The notes under the pieces are model-generated. The model had not been told where the DNA came from. It did no database searches and saw only the letters and a list, made by a program, of their open reading frames with translations. Positions 20,761-32,292 of a stretch of DNA of 64,000 bases are shown here, one piece after another. A program made the position numbers and the translations under genes. Numbering within the stretch: the first letter of the stretch is position 1; each line of letters starts with the position of its first letter. This DNA comes from Thermoplasmata archaeon (lineage in GTDB: Archaea > Thermoplasmatota > Thermoplasmata > Thermoplasmatales > Thermoplasmataceae). The stretch spans positions 1 to 64,000 of the forward strand of contig JAJZXS010000048.1 in assembly GCA_021806295.1 (NCBI GenBank). Reading direction: 5' to 3'.

Positions 20761-20935
20761 ATTGATATTAGCTTATCATTTAAAAATTTATTGAAATTCC
20801 TGCAGCTTAAAAGTGGTATCTTCCTCTCTCCAAAGATGGTGCTTCCCATTTAAGAGTTAAATTAATACAGGGATGTGTATAGATTTAATCATTGAATTTA
20901 ACAAAAATTAATAATCCCATCATGATACTGCAGGC

Positions 20936-21544
20936 ATGATTCCTGTTGTATTGATCGGTGGCATCCCTGGTGTTGGCAAGACCAGTATTTCTGGATACAT
21001 AGGTAGGGAGTTCAATATCAATATCGTGCTGTCAGGGGACTATCTGAGGGAGTTTCTGAGGCCATATGCGGATAGCGGGCTTATGGAAGTAAGTGTTTAC
21101 AGTGCATATTCCGCATTCGGGGAAAAAAACAATGAAAATATAATAAAGGGTTACATAGAACAGTCAAAATACATGTATCCAGGAATTAATGCAATATTCA
21201 GGAGAGCATTAAGAAACGGTGAGCCACTTATACTGGAGACACTTTATTTCATCCCAGAAATGCTTGATGAAGATATTAGAGATAAAATAATAAAGATATA
21301 TATACACATTTCAGACAACGATTTGCATAGTACAAGATTAAAGGAACGGATAAACTATACGCATTTGAATTCTCCCGGAGAAAGACTTGTTGAGCAACTT
21401 CCAGTCTACAGAGTAATGGAAAAATATTCTATGGGTAGGTCTGGCAGCGATGTTTTGATTATAGATAACAAAAATTTTCATGAAACTGAAATTTCAATAA
21501 AAGAATATATAAAATCCCTTATTGGGATGAAAGGGCATTATTGA
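20936..21544 (+). CDS. 2-phosphoglycerate kinase-like P-loop kinase
   Basis: GGIPGVGKTSISGYIGREFNINIVLSGDYLREFLRPY, GINAIFRRALRNGEPLILET. Confidence 0.7.
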   Translation: MIPVVLIGGIPGVGKTSISGYIGREFNINIVLSGDYLREFLRPYADSGLMEVSVYSAYSAFGEKNNENIIKGYIEQSKYMYPGINAIFRRALRNGEPLILETLYFIPEMLDEDIRDKIIKIYIHISDNDLHSTRLKERINYTHLNSPGERLVEQLPVYRVMEKYSMGRSGSDVLIIDNKNFHETEISIKEYIKSLIGMKGHY

Positions 21545-22619
21545 TATCATCCAGAATTTTTTCAGGTTCCTCTATGCCCACTGACAGCCTTATAAAGTGG
21601 TCATCCACTTCCAGTATCTTCAGTTCATCAGGTGTTAGAGACCTGTGGGACATTGTTTTGGGTATGGACACTATGCTGTCAACCCCGCCCATAGTATTGG
21701 CAGGGATTACCTGTTTCAATTTCCCTATAAATTTCATGGCTTCCATACCAATCTCAAAGCACACTATCCCGGAATAGCCTTTCATATATTTAACGACGGT
21801 ATCGTGATCCCGGTGTTCTGCAAGCCCCGGGTAGATAACCCTCTTTATGTATTTATTGCCTTCAAGCTCTCTGGCAATTTTCATTGCATTTGAATTTATT
21901 TTTTCCATTCGTATATCAAGGGTTTTCATGCCCGCCTCTGTGAGAAATGCAGAGTTTGGATCAAGTGTAGTTCCAAGCGTTCTTCTCATTGTATCTATTT
22001 TTTCCATTAAATCCTTCCTTCCTGCGGCAAGACCGGAAATAACATTATTGTGGCCCGCAATAAACTTTGATGAGCTATGTATAACTATGTCTGCACCCAG
22101 TTTAACCGATTTAATATTATAAGGAGTAGGAACAGTGGAATCAACAATAAGCAGTGAACCGACCTCATTGCAGCGTTCGGATATAGCTTTTATATCATTT
22201 ACCCTTAATATTGGATTTGTAACGCTTTCAATAAAAACAATTTTTGTATCCTTCTTTATAGAACTTAAAATATTCTCTGTTCCTGGTAAGGACACATCTG
22301 CCCGTACACCCCATCTCCCCATGAATTCTTTTATGAAATGGTATGATCTGGCAAATGTGTCAAGGTGGGTAAGTATTCTATCGCCAGGTCCAGAAAGTGC
22401 CAGCAACGTTGTTGTTATGGCCCCCATGCCTGATGAAAATACATTATAATCCTCGGATCCTTCTATACGCATTATCTCCTTTCCCAGATTTTCCACGGTA
22501 GGGTTATACTCTCTGGTATACCGGTATTTTTCACCCTCCGGGACAATATATGAGCTTGTCTGGTATATTGGAAATGTAACAGGTTTTGCATATATATTTT
22601 TAATACCATCATTAATCAT
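21519..22619 (-). CDS. Cys/Met metabolism PLP-dependent enzyme (cystathionine gamma-synthase/lyase family)
   Basis: YTREYNPTVENLGKEIMRIEG, SSSKFIAGHNNVISGLAAG, GVDSIVSIPKTMSHRSLTPDE, IRLSVGIEEPEKILDDI. Confidence 0.92.
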   Translation of the reverse strand: MINDGIKNIYAKPVTFPIYQTSSYIVPEGEKYRYTREYNPTVENLGKEIMRIEGSEDYNVFSSGMGAITTTLLALSGPGDRILTHLDTFARSYHFIKEFMGRWGVRADVSLPGTENILSSIKKDTKIVFIESVTNPILRVNDIKAISERCNEVGSLLIVDSTVPTPYNIKSVKLGADIVIHSSSKFIAGHNNVISGLAAGRKDLMEKIDTMRRTLGTTLDPNSAFLTEAGMKTLDIRMEKINSNAMKIARELEGNKYIKRVIYPGLAEHRDHDTVVKYMKGYSGIVCFEIGMEAMKFIGKLKQVIPANTMGGVDSIVSIPKTMSHRSLTPDELKILEVDDHFIRLSVGIEEPEKILDDINNALSSQ

Positions 22620-23520
22620 TATAATCCTCCAGAATTGTTGTTTCCCTAATATCATATCTTAAATTATACGAATCCATTATTTTCCTTGCATTGGATAAAA
22701 TTTCATCTATTTTTGTATTTTCATCAGTAAATATCAGGACAGAGGGCCCAGCACCGCTAACGCATGTTGATATGGCATTTCCATCAATGGCCTTATTTCT
22801 TATGTCCCTATAAAACGGGAACAGGGATTCCCTGGACCTTTCAACTATGTCATCCATCATACCTTCACGTATGGCATCCCGGTCGCCCTTCATGAATCCG
22901 TAAAGCATGGTAGAAATCCTGGACGCATGCAAAACATGATCGGCCATGCTGATTTTATCTGGAACCATTGACCTTGCCTGCTGCGTTTTTTTCTTTATGC
23001 TCGACTCCGGTATTATGAGAAGTAGTTTCATATCATAATTTATCTTTATTTTCCTTACCCTAACCGGGGAGGCTGAACTTATAAGTGTCAGACCACCATA
23101 TATGCCAGACGATACATTATCAGGATGTGCTGACCCACAGGCAGCTATTTCTCCGTACATAGAATAGTATACCATTTCATCAGGGGTCATATTCAGTTCA
23201 AGCAATTCGTTCACCGCCTTTACTGCAGCAGATGAAGATGCCCCGCTGCTCCCCAGCCCAAGCCCGATAGGAACACCCTTTGTAATTTTTATTTCAAGTC
23301 CTTCATTGATGCCCATGTCTTCCATGACCTTCGACACCCCAAGCCCAGCAGAATTGTTTTCAGGGTCCTGGGGCGTGGAATCTGATATGATCTTTATGCC
23401 CGCTTTTCCTGTTTTTTTTACCGTTACAGAATCAAAAAATGCCATATGAGCTAATGATAATATGTCATAACCCGGCCCGAGATTTGCCGATGAAGAATAA
23501 CTGCGCTTTGTAACTTCCAT
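22612..23520 (-). CDS. thrB: homoserine kinase
   Basis: SSANLGPGYDILSLA, GVPIGLGLGSSGASSSAAVKAVNELL, HPDNVSSGIYGG, STCVSGAGPSV. Confidence 0.95.
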   Translation of the reverse strand: MEVTKRSYSSSANLGPGYDILSLAHMAFFDSVTVKKTGKAGIKIISDSTPQDPENNSAGLGVSKVMEDMGINEGLEIKITKGVPIGLGLGSSGASSSAAVKAVNELLELNMTPDEMVYYSMYGEIAACGSAHPDNVSSGIYGGLTLISSASPVRVRKIKINYDMKLLLIIPESSIKKKTQQARSMVPDKISMADHVLHASRISTMLYGFMKGDRDAIREGMMDDIVERSRESLFPFYRDIRNKAIDGNAISTCVSGAGPSVLIFTDENTKIDEILSNARKIMDSYNLRYDIRETTILEDYND

Positions 23521-23669
23521 AATAATAGCATGGATTCATAAAATAAATTAATTATCTAATGTAATATGACTCCAGGTAATAAAGATATAATTCGCCCATC
23601 ATCCTTTGCTTTCACTCCATAATAAAGGCATATCAATATTTTAAAATACTATTTAGTAAATATAGGGAC

Positions 23670-25904
23670 ATGAAACCAAATGAAGGAATTACACTCAGAG
23701 TTGCTGAGGCAAATGCAGTCGATCCTGGTATGGCCAGAGTGAGACTTGATGAAATATCCCGATTAGATCTTGATGTTGAAATAGGAGACGTGGTATCCAT
23801 CGAAAAGGTGAGATCAACTGTAGGCAGGGTATTCCGGTCCAGACCAGAGGATGAAAATAAGGGCATTGTGAGAATAGATAGTGTTATGAGAAATAACTGT
23901 GGCGCATCCATAGGTGACAAGGTAAAGGTAAAAAAGGTTGAGGTTGAAGAGGCAAAGAAGGTTATCCTGGCGCCCATTATAAGGAAGGACCAGAAACTAA
24001 GGTTCGGGGAGGGCATAGATGATTTTGTTCAGAAGGCTTTAATCAGAAGGCCATTGATAGAACAGGATAGCATTAGCGTTCCTGGGCTGACCCTTGCAGG
24101 GCACACAGGCCTCCTGTTCAAGGTAATTAAAACAATTCCGAGCAAGATACCTGTGGAGGTCGGCGAGGAAACCCGCGTTGAAATAAGGGAGGATCCCGCA
24201 TCTGAAGTCCTTGAGGAAGTTACCAAGGTCAGTTATGAAGATATAGGCGGACTTTCTGATCAGCTTGGCAAAATAAGGGAAATCATAGAGCTTCCATTAA
24301 AACATCCTGAGCTGTTCGAGAGGCTCGGAATAACTCCACCCAAGGGTGTACTGCTCAATGGGCCACCGGGAACAGGAAAAACACTCATAGCAAAGGCTGT
24401 GGCAAATGAGAGCGGCGCCAATTTTTATGCAATAAACGGTCCGGAAATAATGAGCAAATATTACGGGCAGAGCGAGCAGAAACTCAGAGAAATATTCCAG
24501 AAGGCAGATGAATCTGAGCCATCCATAATATTCATCGATGAAATAGATTCCATTGCACCGAAAAGAGAGGATGTTCAGGGAGAAGTTGAAAGAAGGGTTG
24601 TTGCCCAGCTTTTGACATTAATGGATGGTTTGAAAGATCGTGGACACGTTATAGTAATAGGGGCAACAAACAGGCTTGATGCTGTTGACCCGGCCCTGAG
24701 GAGGCCCGGGAGATTTGACAGGGAAATAGTAATAGGTGTTCCAGACAAGAAGGGAAGGATGGAGATATTAACCATTCACACAAGAGGAATGCCACTGGGA
24801 ATGGATGATGAAAAGCAGAGTGAATTTTTCAGCAGAATAGCTGATATAACATACGGTTTCGTGGGGGCTGACCTTGCGGCACTTACCAGAGAATCGGCCA
24901 TGAACGCATTGAGGCGTTATCTTCCAGAAATCGACCTTGATAAGCCCATTCCAACAGACGTACTGGAAAAAATGATCGTAACAGAGGATGATTTCATGGA
25001 GGCACTGAAAACCATTGAACCCAGCAGCTTAAGAGAGGTTACAGTTGAGGTTCCAAACATAAAGTGGTCAGATATAGGTGGCCTTGAATCAGTAAAATCA
25101 GAACTTAGGGAGGCAGTTGAACTTCCATTGCTGAAACCTGATGTATTTAAAAGGCTGGGAATCAGGGCACCAAAAGGATTCCTTCTTTACGGGCCGCCAG
25201 GAACAGGAAAAACACTTCTGGCAAAAGCAGTTGCCAATGAAAGCAATGCAAACTTTATATCTGTAAAGGGCCCGGAGGTACTTTCAAAATGGGTTGGAGA
25301 AAGTGAGAAGGCCGTTAGGGAAATATTCAAGAAGGCAAAGCAGGTTTCACCTGCTATAATATTCATGGATGAAATAGATTCAATAGCACCCAGAAGAGGG
25401 GCTTCCATGGATTCGGGTGTTACAGAGAGAATTGTTAACCAGCTCCTGACCTCCATGGATGGAATTGAGGTCCTGAACGGTGTCGTGGTCATAGCTGCAA
25501 CAAACCGTCCCGATATAATAGACCCAGCACTGCTAAGGGCTGGCAGATTTGATAAAATTATATACATACCGCCACCAGAGGAGGAGGGAAGATTGAAAAT
25601 ACTGGAGGTGCACACAAAGAATATGCCTCTTGCAAAAGATGTAAATCTTCAGGATATAGCTAGAAGAACGGAAGGTTATGTGGGTGCTGATCTGGAAAAC
25701 CTTTGCAGGGAAGCAGGCATGATGGCATACCGTGAAAATTCTGATGCTACAGAGGTTAATCAGGATGCATTTTTGAAGGCAATGAAATCTATAAGGCCAT
25801 CCATAGATAAAAATGTGGTAAAATTCTATAATGACCTGGCAGCCACAATGGGAAGGGATATAAGCGAGAAAAAGAAAACAGAGGACATGGGCTTATATCA
25901 GTAA
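23670..25904 (+). CDS. CDC48/VAT-type AAA+ ATPase
   Basis: Two AAA domains with [38 protein letters not shown]48 N-domain. Confidence 0.98.
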   Translation: MKPNEGITLRVAEANAVDPGMARVRLDEISRLDLDVEIGDVVSIEKVRSTVGRVFRSRPEDENKGIVRIDSVMRNNCGASIGDKVKVKKVEVEEAKKVILAPIIRKDQKLRFGEGIDDFVQKALIRRPLIEQDSISVPGLTLAGHTGLLFKVIKTIPSKIPVEVGEETRVEIREDPASEVLEEVTKVSYEDIGGLSDQLGKIREIIELPLKHPELFERLGITPPKGVLLNGPPGTGKTLIAKAVANESGANFYAINGPEIMSKYYGQSEQKLREIFQKADESEPSIIFIDEIDSIAPKREDVQGEVERRVVAQLLTLMDGLKDRGHVIVIGATNRLDAVDPALRRPGRFDREIVIGVPDKKGRMEILTIHTRGMPLGMDDEKQSEFFSRIADITYGFVGADLAALTRESAMNALRRYLPEIDLDKPIPTDVLEKMIVTEDDFMEALKTIEPSSLREVTVEVPNIKWSDIGGLESVKSELREAVELPLLKPDVFKRLGIRAPKGFLLYGPPGTGKTLLAKAVANESNANFISVKGPEVLSKWVGESEKAVREIFKKAKQVSPAIIFMDEIDSIAPRRGASMDSGVTERIVNQLLTSMDGIEVLNGVVVIAATNRPDIIDPALLRAGRFDKIIYIPPPEEEGRLKILEVHTKNMPLAKDVNLQDIARRTEGYVGADLENLCREAGMMAYRENSDATEVNQDAFLKAMKSIRPSIDKNVVKFYNDLAATMGRDISEKKKTEDMGLYQ

Positions 25905-26894
25905 TCAATTTTTTATAAAAATATAACTACCAGAACCTATTTTTTCATCAGAAAGTTTCCTCAATTCTATTTTATCATCCTTTCTGAACCCCAGCACTAT
26001 TTTATTGTCCTTTTCCATGGAGGATACAAATTCTCTGTATGTCTTATTTGTATATCCCTCATCGATCTCTTCCTCACCTATATTATTCCCTGCTAGAAGT
26101 TCGTTTATGAACTGCGGAATCCCCGGTATCATTATGGATGAATATATAAGCATGGACGACACATCTCCCTTTATTACAATATCGTCCATAAAGCCTGAAG
26201 CATGTATACGGCTATCCGGATTCAGAATCTCCCCTATTATCCGAATTCCCGAATTCAATTTCCTTATTATCATGGCCGATAAAATTGTTTCAGCATCCAT
26301 GGCCATCTGATCCCTGTCCTCCTCCCTGGAAAATATAATTACAGAGGATGCTTTTTTTATTCCTGCCTTTACAAGGTCATTTTCCCTTAAAAAACTGCCC
26401 TTGACGAAGGTATATTCATTATCGCCTTTAACCTCATTTTCATTAAGGATCACTATGTCTATACCATCATTCTTGATTTTATCAAGAACCTTCTTTGTGC
26501 TTTCATTATAGTTGCACAGAATTATATGCTTTTTTTCAGTGGCCATTCTATCACCCAGTTTTGAAGACAATCTTATATCTATGAGCATGCTGGTTATCCC
26601 TGCTGTAAGATATCCGAGGGAACCTATGCCCACTACCATTATAATCATTCCATTTGTCCTTCCTAAAAGTCCATAAACAGGCGTATCGCCGTAACCCACA
26701 GTTGTTATTGTCTGCATGGTCCACCACAAACTGGTGAATAAGGAATGGATGCCGCTTGACGGTACTGGATTTTCAATATAAAACTCGCTGAATACAGAAT
26801 AAATTATAACTGCTATGGATAAAACAGAAGCCTTTATGATATGGTTTCTCGAATACTTCCTAAATTTTTTGAAAAAGAGGAAGAACGGGTTCAC
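25905..26894 (-). CDS. potassium channel with RCK/TrkA-N domain (paralog 1)
   Basis: Filter TTVGYGDTPVYGLLGR, two TMs, TrkA-N domain IILCNYNESTKKVLDK. Confidence 0.92.
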   Translation of the reverse strand: MNPFFLFFKKFRKYSRNHIIKASVLSIAVIIYSVFSEFYIENPVPSSGIHSLFTSLWWTMQTITTVGYGDTPVYGLLGRTNGMIIMVVGIGSLGYLTAGITSMLIDIRLSSKLGDRMATEKKHIILCNYNESTKKVLDKIKNDGIDIVILNENEVKGDNEYTFVKGSFLRENDLVKAGIKKASSVIIFSREEDRDQMAMDAETILSAMIIRKLNSGIRIIGEILNPDSRIHASGFMDDIVIKGDVSSMLIYSSIMIPGIPQFINELLAGNNIGEEEIDEGYTNKTYREFVSSMEKDNKIVLGFRKDDKIELRKLSDEKIGSGSYIFIKN

Positions 26895-26972
26895 CCTCTT
26901 TTATGGCAAATTTATATTTATTATTTTTTGAAATATCTTATTGCTGCCTCTTTTTAAAGCCTCATATGCCTA

Positions 26973-28211
26973 TTACATGCTGATCTGATTTTCTGGGACA
27001 TATCTAAGAATGCCTGCAACTCCACCGAAAGCCGTTTTCAACAGCCTCCCCTCGTCACTGTCCTCTGATACCATCTCGACTTTTGTTCCCGCCTCTTCAG
27101 CCATTTTATAAAGGTCTTCTATGAAATCATCCTCTCTCTCAAAGTTCATGGGAGTGCCATCATTATCGCATACCGGCTGTTCAGTAGGTTCAGATGTAAA
27201 TGTTTTTTCCATATTGCATGTGGGGCATCGGTAAAAGTATTTTCTTTTCCTTATGCTATCCGATACTATAAGCAGCTCAAGGTTCTTCATTTTCAGGGCA
27301 TTCACTATTGCCTCCTCACCATATACACCGAGGCCGCCGTCAGATTTCTTTATTTCCCTTAGAAATCTATTTATTATGTCCTTTTCACGTGTAATACGCA
27401 TGTCTTTGATTGATTCCGATGCCTTTTCTACAAGCTCTCGCAGTCCTGATTCATCGGTGTATCCTATATCGAAGAGATCCTTTATTTTTTCCTTCACTTC
27501 ATTTCTGAGGTAATCCTTTTCAATGAAATATTCTTTGGTTGCCCCAGGACCCCCAACAAATATGGTGATTATATCCTTTATCACCGGCATGAAGGTGCTG
27601 TTTGCTATATCGCCCATTTTTTTGAAGAACTCATTTGCTGCAATTTCTATAAGCCTCTCAAACCTTCGCGATGACTGCCCTCCCTGCCTGTGCTTGCTTG
27701 GCACCAGAGAATACTCGTAATCCACGACCTCAATTTTTGTGCCCTTTAAGAATCCTATTGTTGACTCCTTTCGGTCTATTACAATAAGGCCATACAGTTC
27801 CTTTTCCCTGAGCTGATCTGTGAGCTGCTCCAGGTGAAAGCTAGAATCACACTTATAAAGAAAAGTCTGGATAGGCTGTGGCGGTTCTATAATCTTTGTG
27901 TACATCTCTGTCTGGTCCCCTCGTGTTGCAACATGCCCCACAAAGAATACCAGGCCATGTTCAGGTGGCTGTTTATAGTACTTTAATCTGGACATTATTG
28001 ATTCTATTGCACCGAGTACATTTTTCCTGGTGGTTTTTGATTTTATGTTTGAAGATGTAGAGAATTCCTCCCTTAAATACTGTACAACATCCGAAATCTG
28101 CTTGTCGGGAGGAATATAAAGTGATATTAATTCCGTTCCACGCCCATGAAGTTCAGACAGTTCCTCCATGGCTTTTCTAAATTCATAGCGTTTATAATCC
28201 TCGTCGTCCAT
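26973..28211 (-). CDS. prf1: peptide chain release factor aRF1
   Basis: [13 protein letters not shown] (NIKS) and [11 protein letters not shown] (GGQ). Confidence 0.97.
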   Translation of the reverse strand: MDDEDYKRYEFRKAMEELSELHGRGTELISLYIPPDKQISDVVQYLREEFSTSSNIKSKTTRKNVLGAIESIMSRLKYYKQPPEHGLVFFVGHVATRGDQTEMYTKIIEPPQPIQTFLYKCDSSFHLEQLTDQLREKELYGLIVIDRKESTIGFLKGTKIEVVDYEYSLVPSKHRQGGQSSRRFERLIEIAANEFFKKMGDIANSTFMPVIKDIITIFVGGPGATKEYFIEKDYLRNEVKEKIKDLFDIGYTDESGLRELVEKASESIKDMRITREKDIINRFLREIKKSDGGLGVYGEEAIVNALKMKNLELLIVSDSIRKRKYFYRCPTCNMEKTFTSEPTEQPVCDNDGTPMNFEREDDFIEDLYKMAEEAGTKVEMVSEDSDEGRLLKTAFGGVAGILRYVPENQISM

Positions 28212-28253
28212 TATAGAAAATTTTATAATAATATTTAACCTTAATGAAATCAA

Positions 28254-28931
28254 ATGAATAGTGTTGTTATATCACTTGGCGGATCAATAATATCAAAGGA
28301 CAGGCTTAATCTGGAATTAATGGAAAAATTTTCTGAAACAATGAAGCTTATTTCCACATACGATAAATTCGGGATAGTTGTGGGCGGCGGGAAGCTCGCA
28401 AGAACATACATATCTGATTTAAAAAAATATAATGTCAACGACAACATACTAGATGAGATAGGCATAAATGCAACCAGAATAAATGCACTTGCCATGACAA
28501 CCTTTTTTGATGATGTAAATTCAAAAATCCCCACAACAATCAACGATGCTGCAGAGATGATACATAATTACAGATATGTTGTCATGGGAGGCACAGAACC
28601 CGGGCATACAACAGATACGGTGTCAACCCTCCTTGCAGAGAGAATAGGATCAAAAATACTTATAAATGCAACCTCTGTTGATGGAGTATACTCGGCGGAC
28701 CCAAAGACAGACCCTGATGCGATAAAATATTCAGAATTATCATATAATGATGCCATTTCCCTTTCCATACAGAACTCAACTGGAGCCGGAACAAACGTTT
28801 TTATGGATATAACATCCCTGACAATAGCCAAAAGGGCAGGAATAAAAATATTCGTGGTAAATGGTTTCAACTTAAACGAGTATAAAAATATTCTTTATAA
28901 TAAAAAATGTGACGGGACTCTCATTCACTGA
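28254..28931 (+). CDS. pyrH: UMP kinase
   Basis: [49 protein letters not shown]-type [15 protein letters not shown]. Confidence 0.95.
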   Translation: MNSVVISLGGSIISKDRLNLELMEKFSETMKLISTYDKFGIVVGGGKLARTYISDLKKYNVNDNILDEIGINATRINALAMTTFFDDVNSKIPTTINDAAEMIHNYRYVVMGGTEPGHTTDTVSTLLAERIGSKILINATSVDGVYSADPKTDPDAIKYSELSYNDAISLSIQNSTGAGTNVFMDITSLTIAKRAGIKIFVVNGFNLNEYKNILYNKKCDGTLIH

Positions 28932-29738
28932 TTATCCCCGTATCTCTTTATTAGATACAACATAGGTCAAGATGAGCATGAACACACTCAATCCCAAGAG
29001 TCCTAACATGTAGATAAGTACAGTATGTGCCTGGCTTGCATTGAGGGTTCCATTTATCAGGACCATTCTTATAGACTGTGCTGACCAGGATACCGGATTA
29101 TACCTCGCTACATGTTCAAGCCATCCTGCCATTAAATCCGGTGGAAATATTGCAAAGCTTGCGAACATGAGAGGTAAATTAATCAGGTTGACGATTCCGA
29201 AAATAGATTCCATTTTTGTGGTACGAACTGCAATAATGCTGAAAAGCGATGAAAATATGAATGAAATCATCAGAACCGCAGAAATTAGAACCACTATGTC
29301 AAGTGCGTCTATACCATGTTGCAGTTTAAGTCCATCAGGGATAAGAAATGCTACAACAAACAGGATAACAATCTGCACAAGTATCCTGGCTACTGATGAA
29401 AGTATCCTTGAAAAAACTATGGATGCCCTGTTTATGGGGGCAATAAGAAATCTCTGAAGTATTCCCAGTCTTCTGTCCCATATTATGTTGACACCGGAGA
29501 ACATGCCGGTGAAAAGTCCGATTATTGTCAGTATTCCACCCATGAGATATGTAATATAATCCGGCGCCCCTTCAAAGAAGTTAACTGAGGCACCCAGCCC
29601 CCCAAATTTAGCAATATCAAAGGCACTGCCGAATAGTACAATCCAGAATATAGGCTGTATGACCCCCACAATAGCCGAAACAGGATTCCTGTACCATCTT
29701 TTTAAATCCCTTACAGTAAGGGGAATCAAACCACCCAT
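28932..29738 (-). CDS. ABC-2 type transporter permease
   Basis: Six-TM permease; NIIWDRRLGILQRFLIAPINRASIVFSRI. Confidence 0.92.
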   Translation of the reverse strand: MGGLIPLTVRDLKRWYRNPVSAIVGVIQPIFWIVLFGSAFDIAKFGGLGASVNFFEGAPDYITYLMGGILTIIGLFTGMFSGVNIIWDRRLGILQRFLIAPINRASIVFSRILSSVARILVQIVILFVVAFLIPDGLKLQHGIDALDIVVLISAVLMISFIFSSLFSIIAVRTTKMESIFGIVNLINLPLMFASFAIFPPDLMAGWLEHVARYNPVSWSAQSIRMVLINGTLNASQAHTVLIYMLGLLGLSVFMLILTYVVSNKEIRG

Positions 29739-29740
29739 TT

Positions 29741-30724
29741 TTATCTCCTCCCCATCATTAATTTAGCATAGTCCACATTGCCCGACTCGGAGTCAATGTT
29801 CCTCCCAGTATACTCTATGAACACCTCATCCAGCGAGGGCTTTCTTATGTTGATCGATTCTGGTGAGATGTTATGTTCCGAGAGGAATTTCATCAGTTTA
29901 GGAAGCACCTCATCTGAATTATTGACCTTCATCCTTGTATCTCCAGTTTCCATGCGTTTTATTTCTATGGCCTCCGGAAAACCCTGAAGCACTTCATACT
30001 CCTTATCAGATTTAACCCTCATTGTAATTATATCTCCCTTTAGGCTCTTCTTTAACTCATCAAATGTTCCGGATATCACAATTTTTCCATGATCGATAAT
30101 TGAAAGCTCATTTGCCAGCGCATCAACCTCATCCAGATAGTGTGAGGTAAGTATTATGGTAATCCCAAATTCTTTCTGGACTGTCCTTATATACTTCCAT
30201 AGATGTTCTCTCGTAGTTACGTCAAGCCCTAGGGTAGGCTCATCGAGAAACAGGACTTCCGGGGTATTCATTAACCCGCATGCAAGCTCCAGTCTTTTTC
30301 TCATGCCACCTGAATAATTATCAGCATGTCTATCCCTGACATCGTAAAGATCCACCATATGAAGAAGTACATCTATCCTTTCAAGTGCCTCTTTCTTTGG
30401 TATGTCATAGAGATCTGCGATAAGTTTCAGGTTTTCCCTTCCGCTTAAATCCCCATCAGTGGTGAGGTCCTGTGGGACAACTCCTGTTATCCTCCTGATT
30501 TTCATTGAATCATCATTAAGGTCTAATCCTGCTATTTTTGCAGAACCTGATGTTGGTTTCAGGCTCCCGGTAAGCATTTTTATAAGTGTTGATTTCCCTG
30601 CCCCATTCTGTCCCAGCAACCCGTATATTTCGCCTTTTTTAATTTTAAGGCTAACAGCATCCACTGCCTTAATCTTGCCGTTAAATACTTTTGTTAATTT
30701 ATCTATCTCAATACTGTATTCCAT
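29741..30724 (-). CDS. ABC transporter ATP-binding protein (DrrA-like)
   Basis: GLLGQNGAGKSTLIKMLTG, YSGGMRKRLELA, FLDEPTLGLDV. Confidence 0.95.
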   Translation of the reverse strand: MEYSIEIDKLTKVFNGKIKAVDAVSLKIKKGEIYGLLGQNGAGKSTLIKMLTGSLKPTSGSAKIAGLDLNDDSMKIRRITGVVPQDLTTDGDLSGRENLKLIADLYDIPKKEALERIDVLLHMVDLYDVRDRHADNYSGGMRKRLELACGLMNTPEVLFLDEPTLGLDVTTREHLWKYIRTVQKEFGITIILTSHYLDEVDALANELSIIDHGKIVISGTFDELKKSLKGDIITMRVKSDKEYEVLQGFPEAIEIKRMETGDTRMKVNNSDEVLPKLMKFLSEHNISPESINIRKPSLDEVFIEYTGRNIDSESGNVDYAKLMMGRR

Positions 30725-30731
30725 TTTCAGT

Positions 30732-31148
30732 TCATCCCCTTTTCCTGACTTTCTCAGCAATATTGCCTATCTGTTCTATTATTTCATCCTGGTGCGATTT
30801 TATATATTCCTTGTCAGCCTCTTTGATGCTGTTGATCAAATCCTTTATGGCTTTTCTCAGGTTTCTGAAAAAGAGCTTGTTATCCATAAAATTTGATGTG
30901 AGAATATCATAGTTTTCCTGGTTATCTTTGCGGTATTCCTTCCCTGCCTCCGTTATTATAAACCCCTCCGGTGTTTTTTTTATGAATCCTGCCTTGAGCA
31001 GGCGATCTATAGCCGGGTAAATCATACCGGTGCTCGGTTTATAATCCATTTGAAATTTTAAAATAATGCCCTTAATTATTCTGTACGGTTTTTTAGGTTC
31101 CGTGGAGACCTGCTCCAGTATTAGCATATCAGATAGATGGTATTTCAT
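30732..31148 (-). CDS. PadR-family transcriptional regulator
   Basis: LSDMLILEQVSTEPKKPYRIIKGI...PSTGMIYPAIDRLLKAGFIKKTPEG; adjacent to the ABC exporter. Confidence 0.88.
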   Translation of the reverse strand: MKYHLSDMLILEQVSTEPKKPYRIIKGIILKFQMDYKPSTGMIYPAIDRLLKAGFIKKTPEGFIITEAGKEYRKDNQENYDILTSNFMDNKLFFRNLRKAIKDLINSIKEADKEYIKSHQDEIIEQIGNIAEKVRKRG

Positions 31149-31157
31149 CGCACTAAT

Positions 31158-31174
31158 AATACATATATTGTATT
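31158..31174. promoter_or_regulatory. inverted repeat upstream of padR
   Basis: aataca-tatat-tgtatt, perfect 6-bp arms, 10 bp upstream of the padR ATG. Confidence 0.4.
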
Positions 31175-31200
31175 TATATATATCTTTTTAAAAAAAGATA

Positions 31201-32172
31201 TTATTTGATAAATAATAAATCTTTTTCAGTCCTTGACAATTTCGGTATTGTATCATCAAGCTGTGAAACAAGGGAATCCCTCGTATGTTCATCACGTTTA
31301 TTCATGAGCCGCATTGCATTTCCGATGGCAACGTGGTAGCCATAAAAAACCTTTAAATTTTCATATTTGTCTGTAAGTAGCCCCCTTATTTTTGAAGATT
31401 GCATGACTCCTCCAATGCATCCGGTGTTAACAGGAACATCAAATTTTGTTTTCATGCCATCTATCATAATTTCTATTTCCCCTGCTGCTAGTTCCAGAAC
31501 TTCATTTGAAATTCGATCCCCTTCTGATGCAGCCCTGTCAACTATCATTGCCAGTGATGCCATAATCCTCTTATTGAAATGCGATTCCATATCAGCAACA
31601 AGGTCACGTAGTGGTAATTTAAAGTAATCCTCAAATTTTTGAATAAGTGTGGTTTTTTCAATGAAGCCATCATAGCTCTTTTCTGCCATTTCCAGGCCCT
31701 TTCTGGCAATCCAGTACCCTGAAGCAGCATCATCAGTTAGGTAGCTCCATCCCCCAACCCTGTGCAGCACCCCATCTTTAATATATGCGCCAACAGACCC
31801 GGTGCCTACTGCAGTTACTATTCCATCATTGCCCATTGTGATTAGATATGCAGCAGCCTCCCCATCGTTTGTTATTACAGGATTTGCAGGCGAAAGTTTG
31901 TCTATAGACTCTATTATGGAATTGATTTCTGCCGTCGCAGCTATGGAATCCCCGTATCCAGCTATCCCGTAAATGGAATCAGAAATCTGAACCATTCCTG
32001 CCATCTTTTCTGCATTTTTTATGGCCTTGAGTATATTTTTTCTGGAGGTAACAGCAGTAACACTCCTTACATTGCTGGGTCCTGAAACTCCGGTCCCTAT
32101 TAATTTTCCAGAATCTTCATCAACTATTATTGCGGCCGTCTTAGTGCCTCCTCCGTCCACTGCCAGTATCAT
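31201..32172 (-). CDS. BadF/BadG/BcrA/BcrD-family sugar kinase (N-acetylglucosamine kinase-like)
   Basis: MILAVDGGGTKTAAIIVDEDSG, GVSGPSNVRSV, NDGEAAAYL, GTGSVGAYI. Confidence 0.88.
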   Translation of the reverse strand: MILAVDGGGTKTAAIIVDEDSGKLIGTGVSGPSNVRSVTAVTSRKNILKAIKNAEKMAGMVQISDSIYGIAGYGDSIAATAEINSIIESIDKLSPANPVITNDGEAAAYLITMGNDGIVTAVGTGSVGAYIKDGVLHRVGGWSYLTDDAASGYWIARKGLEMAEKSYDGFIEKTTLIQKFEDYFKLPLRDLVADMESHFNKRIMASLAMIVDRAASEGDRISNEVLELAAGEIEIMIDGMKTKFDVPVNTGCIGGVMQSSKIRGLLTDKYENLKVFYGYHVAIGNAMRLMNKRDEHTRDSLVSQLDDTIPKLSRTEKDLLFIK

Positions 32173-32292
32173 GGTTCATGTAATAATAACTGGTTAAAAT
32201 TCTTTTTCTAGAATCAGAATACTGTATTATACGAAATTAGTAAAAATAATACGAAAATTTTATTTATTTGTTTTTAATATACTTTTGATAAA

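Noticed and set aside
25187-25615. 142-aa minus-strand ORF (and similar ones at 23633, 24575) opposite the CDC48 gene
   Set aside because: Antisense frames mirroring conserved AAA codons; not independent genes.
31181-31206. tatctttttaaaaaaagata palindrome after the BadF-type kinase gene
   Set aside because: A/T homopolymer symmetry at a gene end; more likely termination-related or chance than a specific site.
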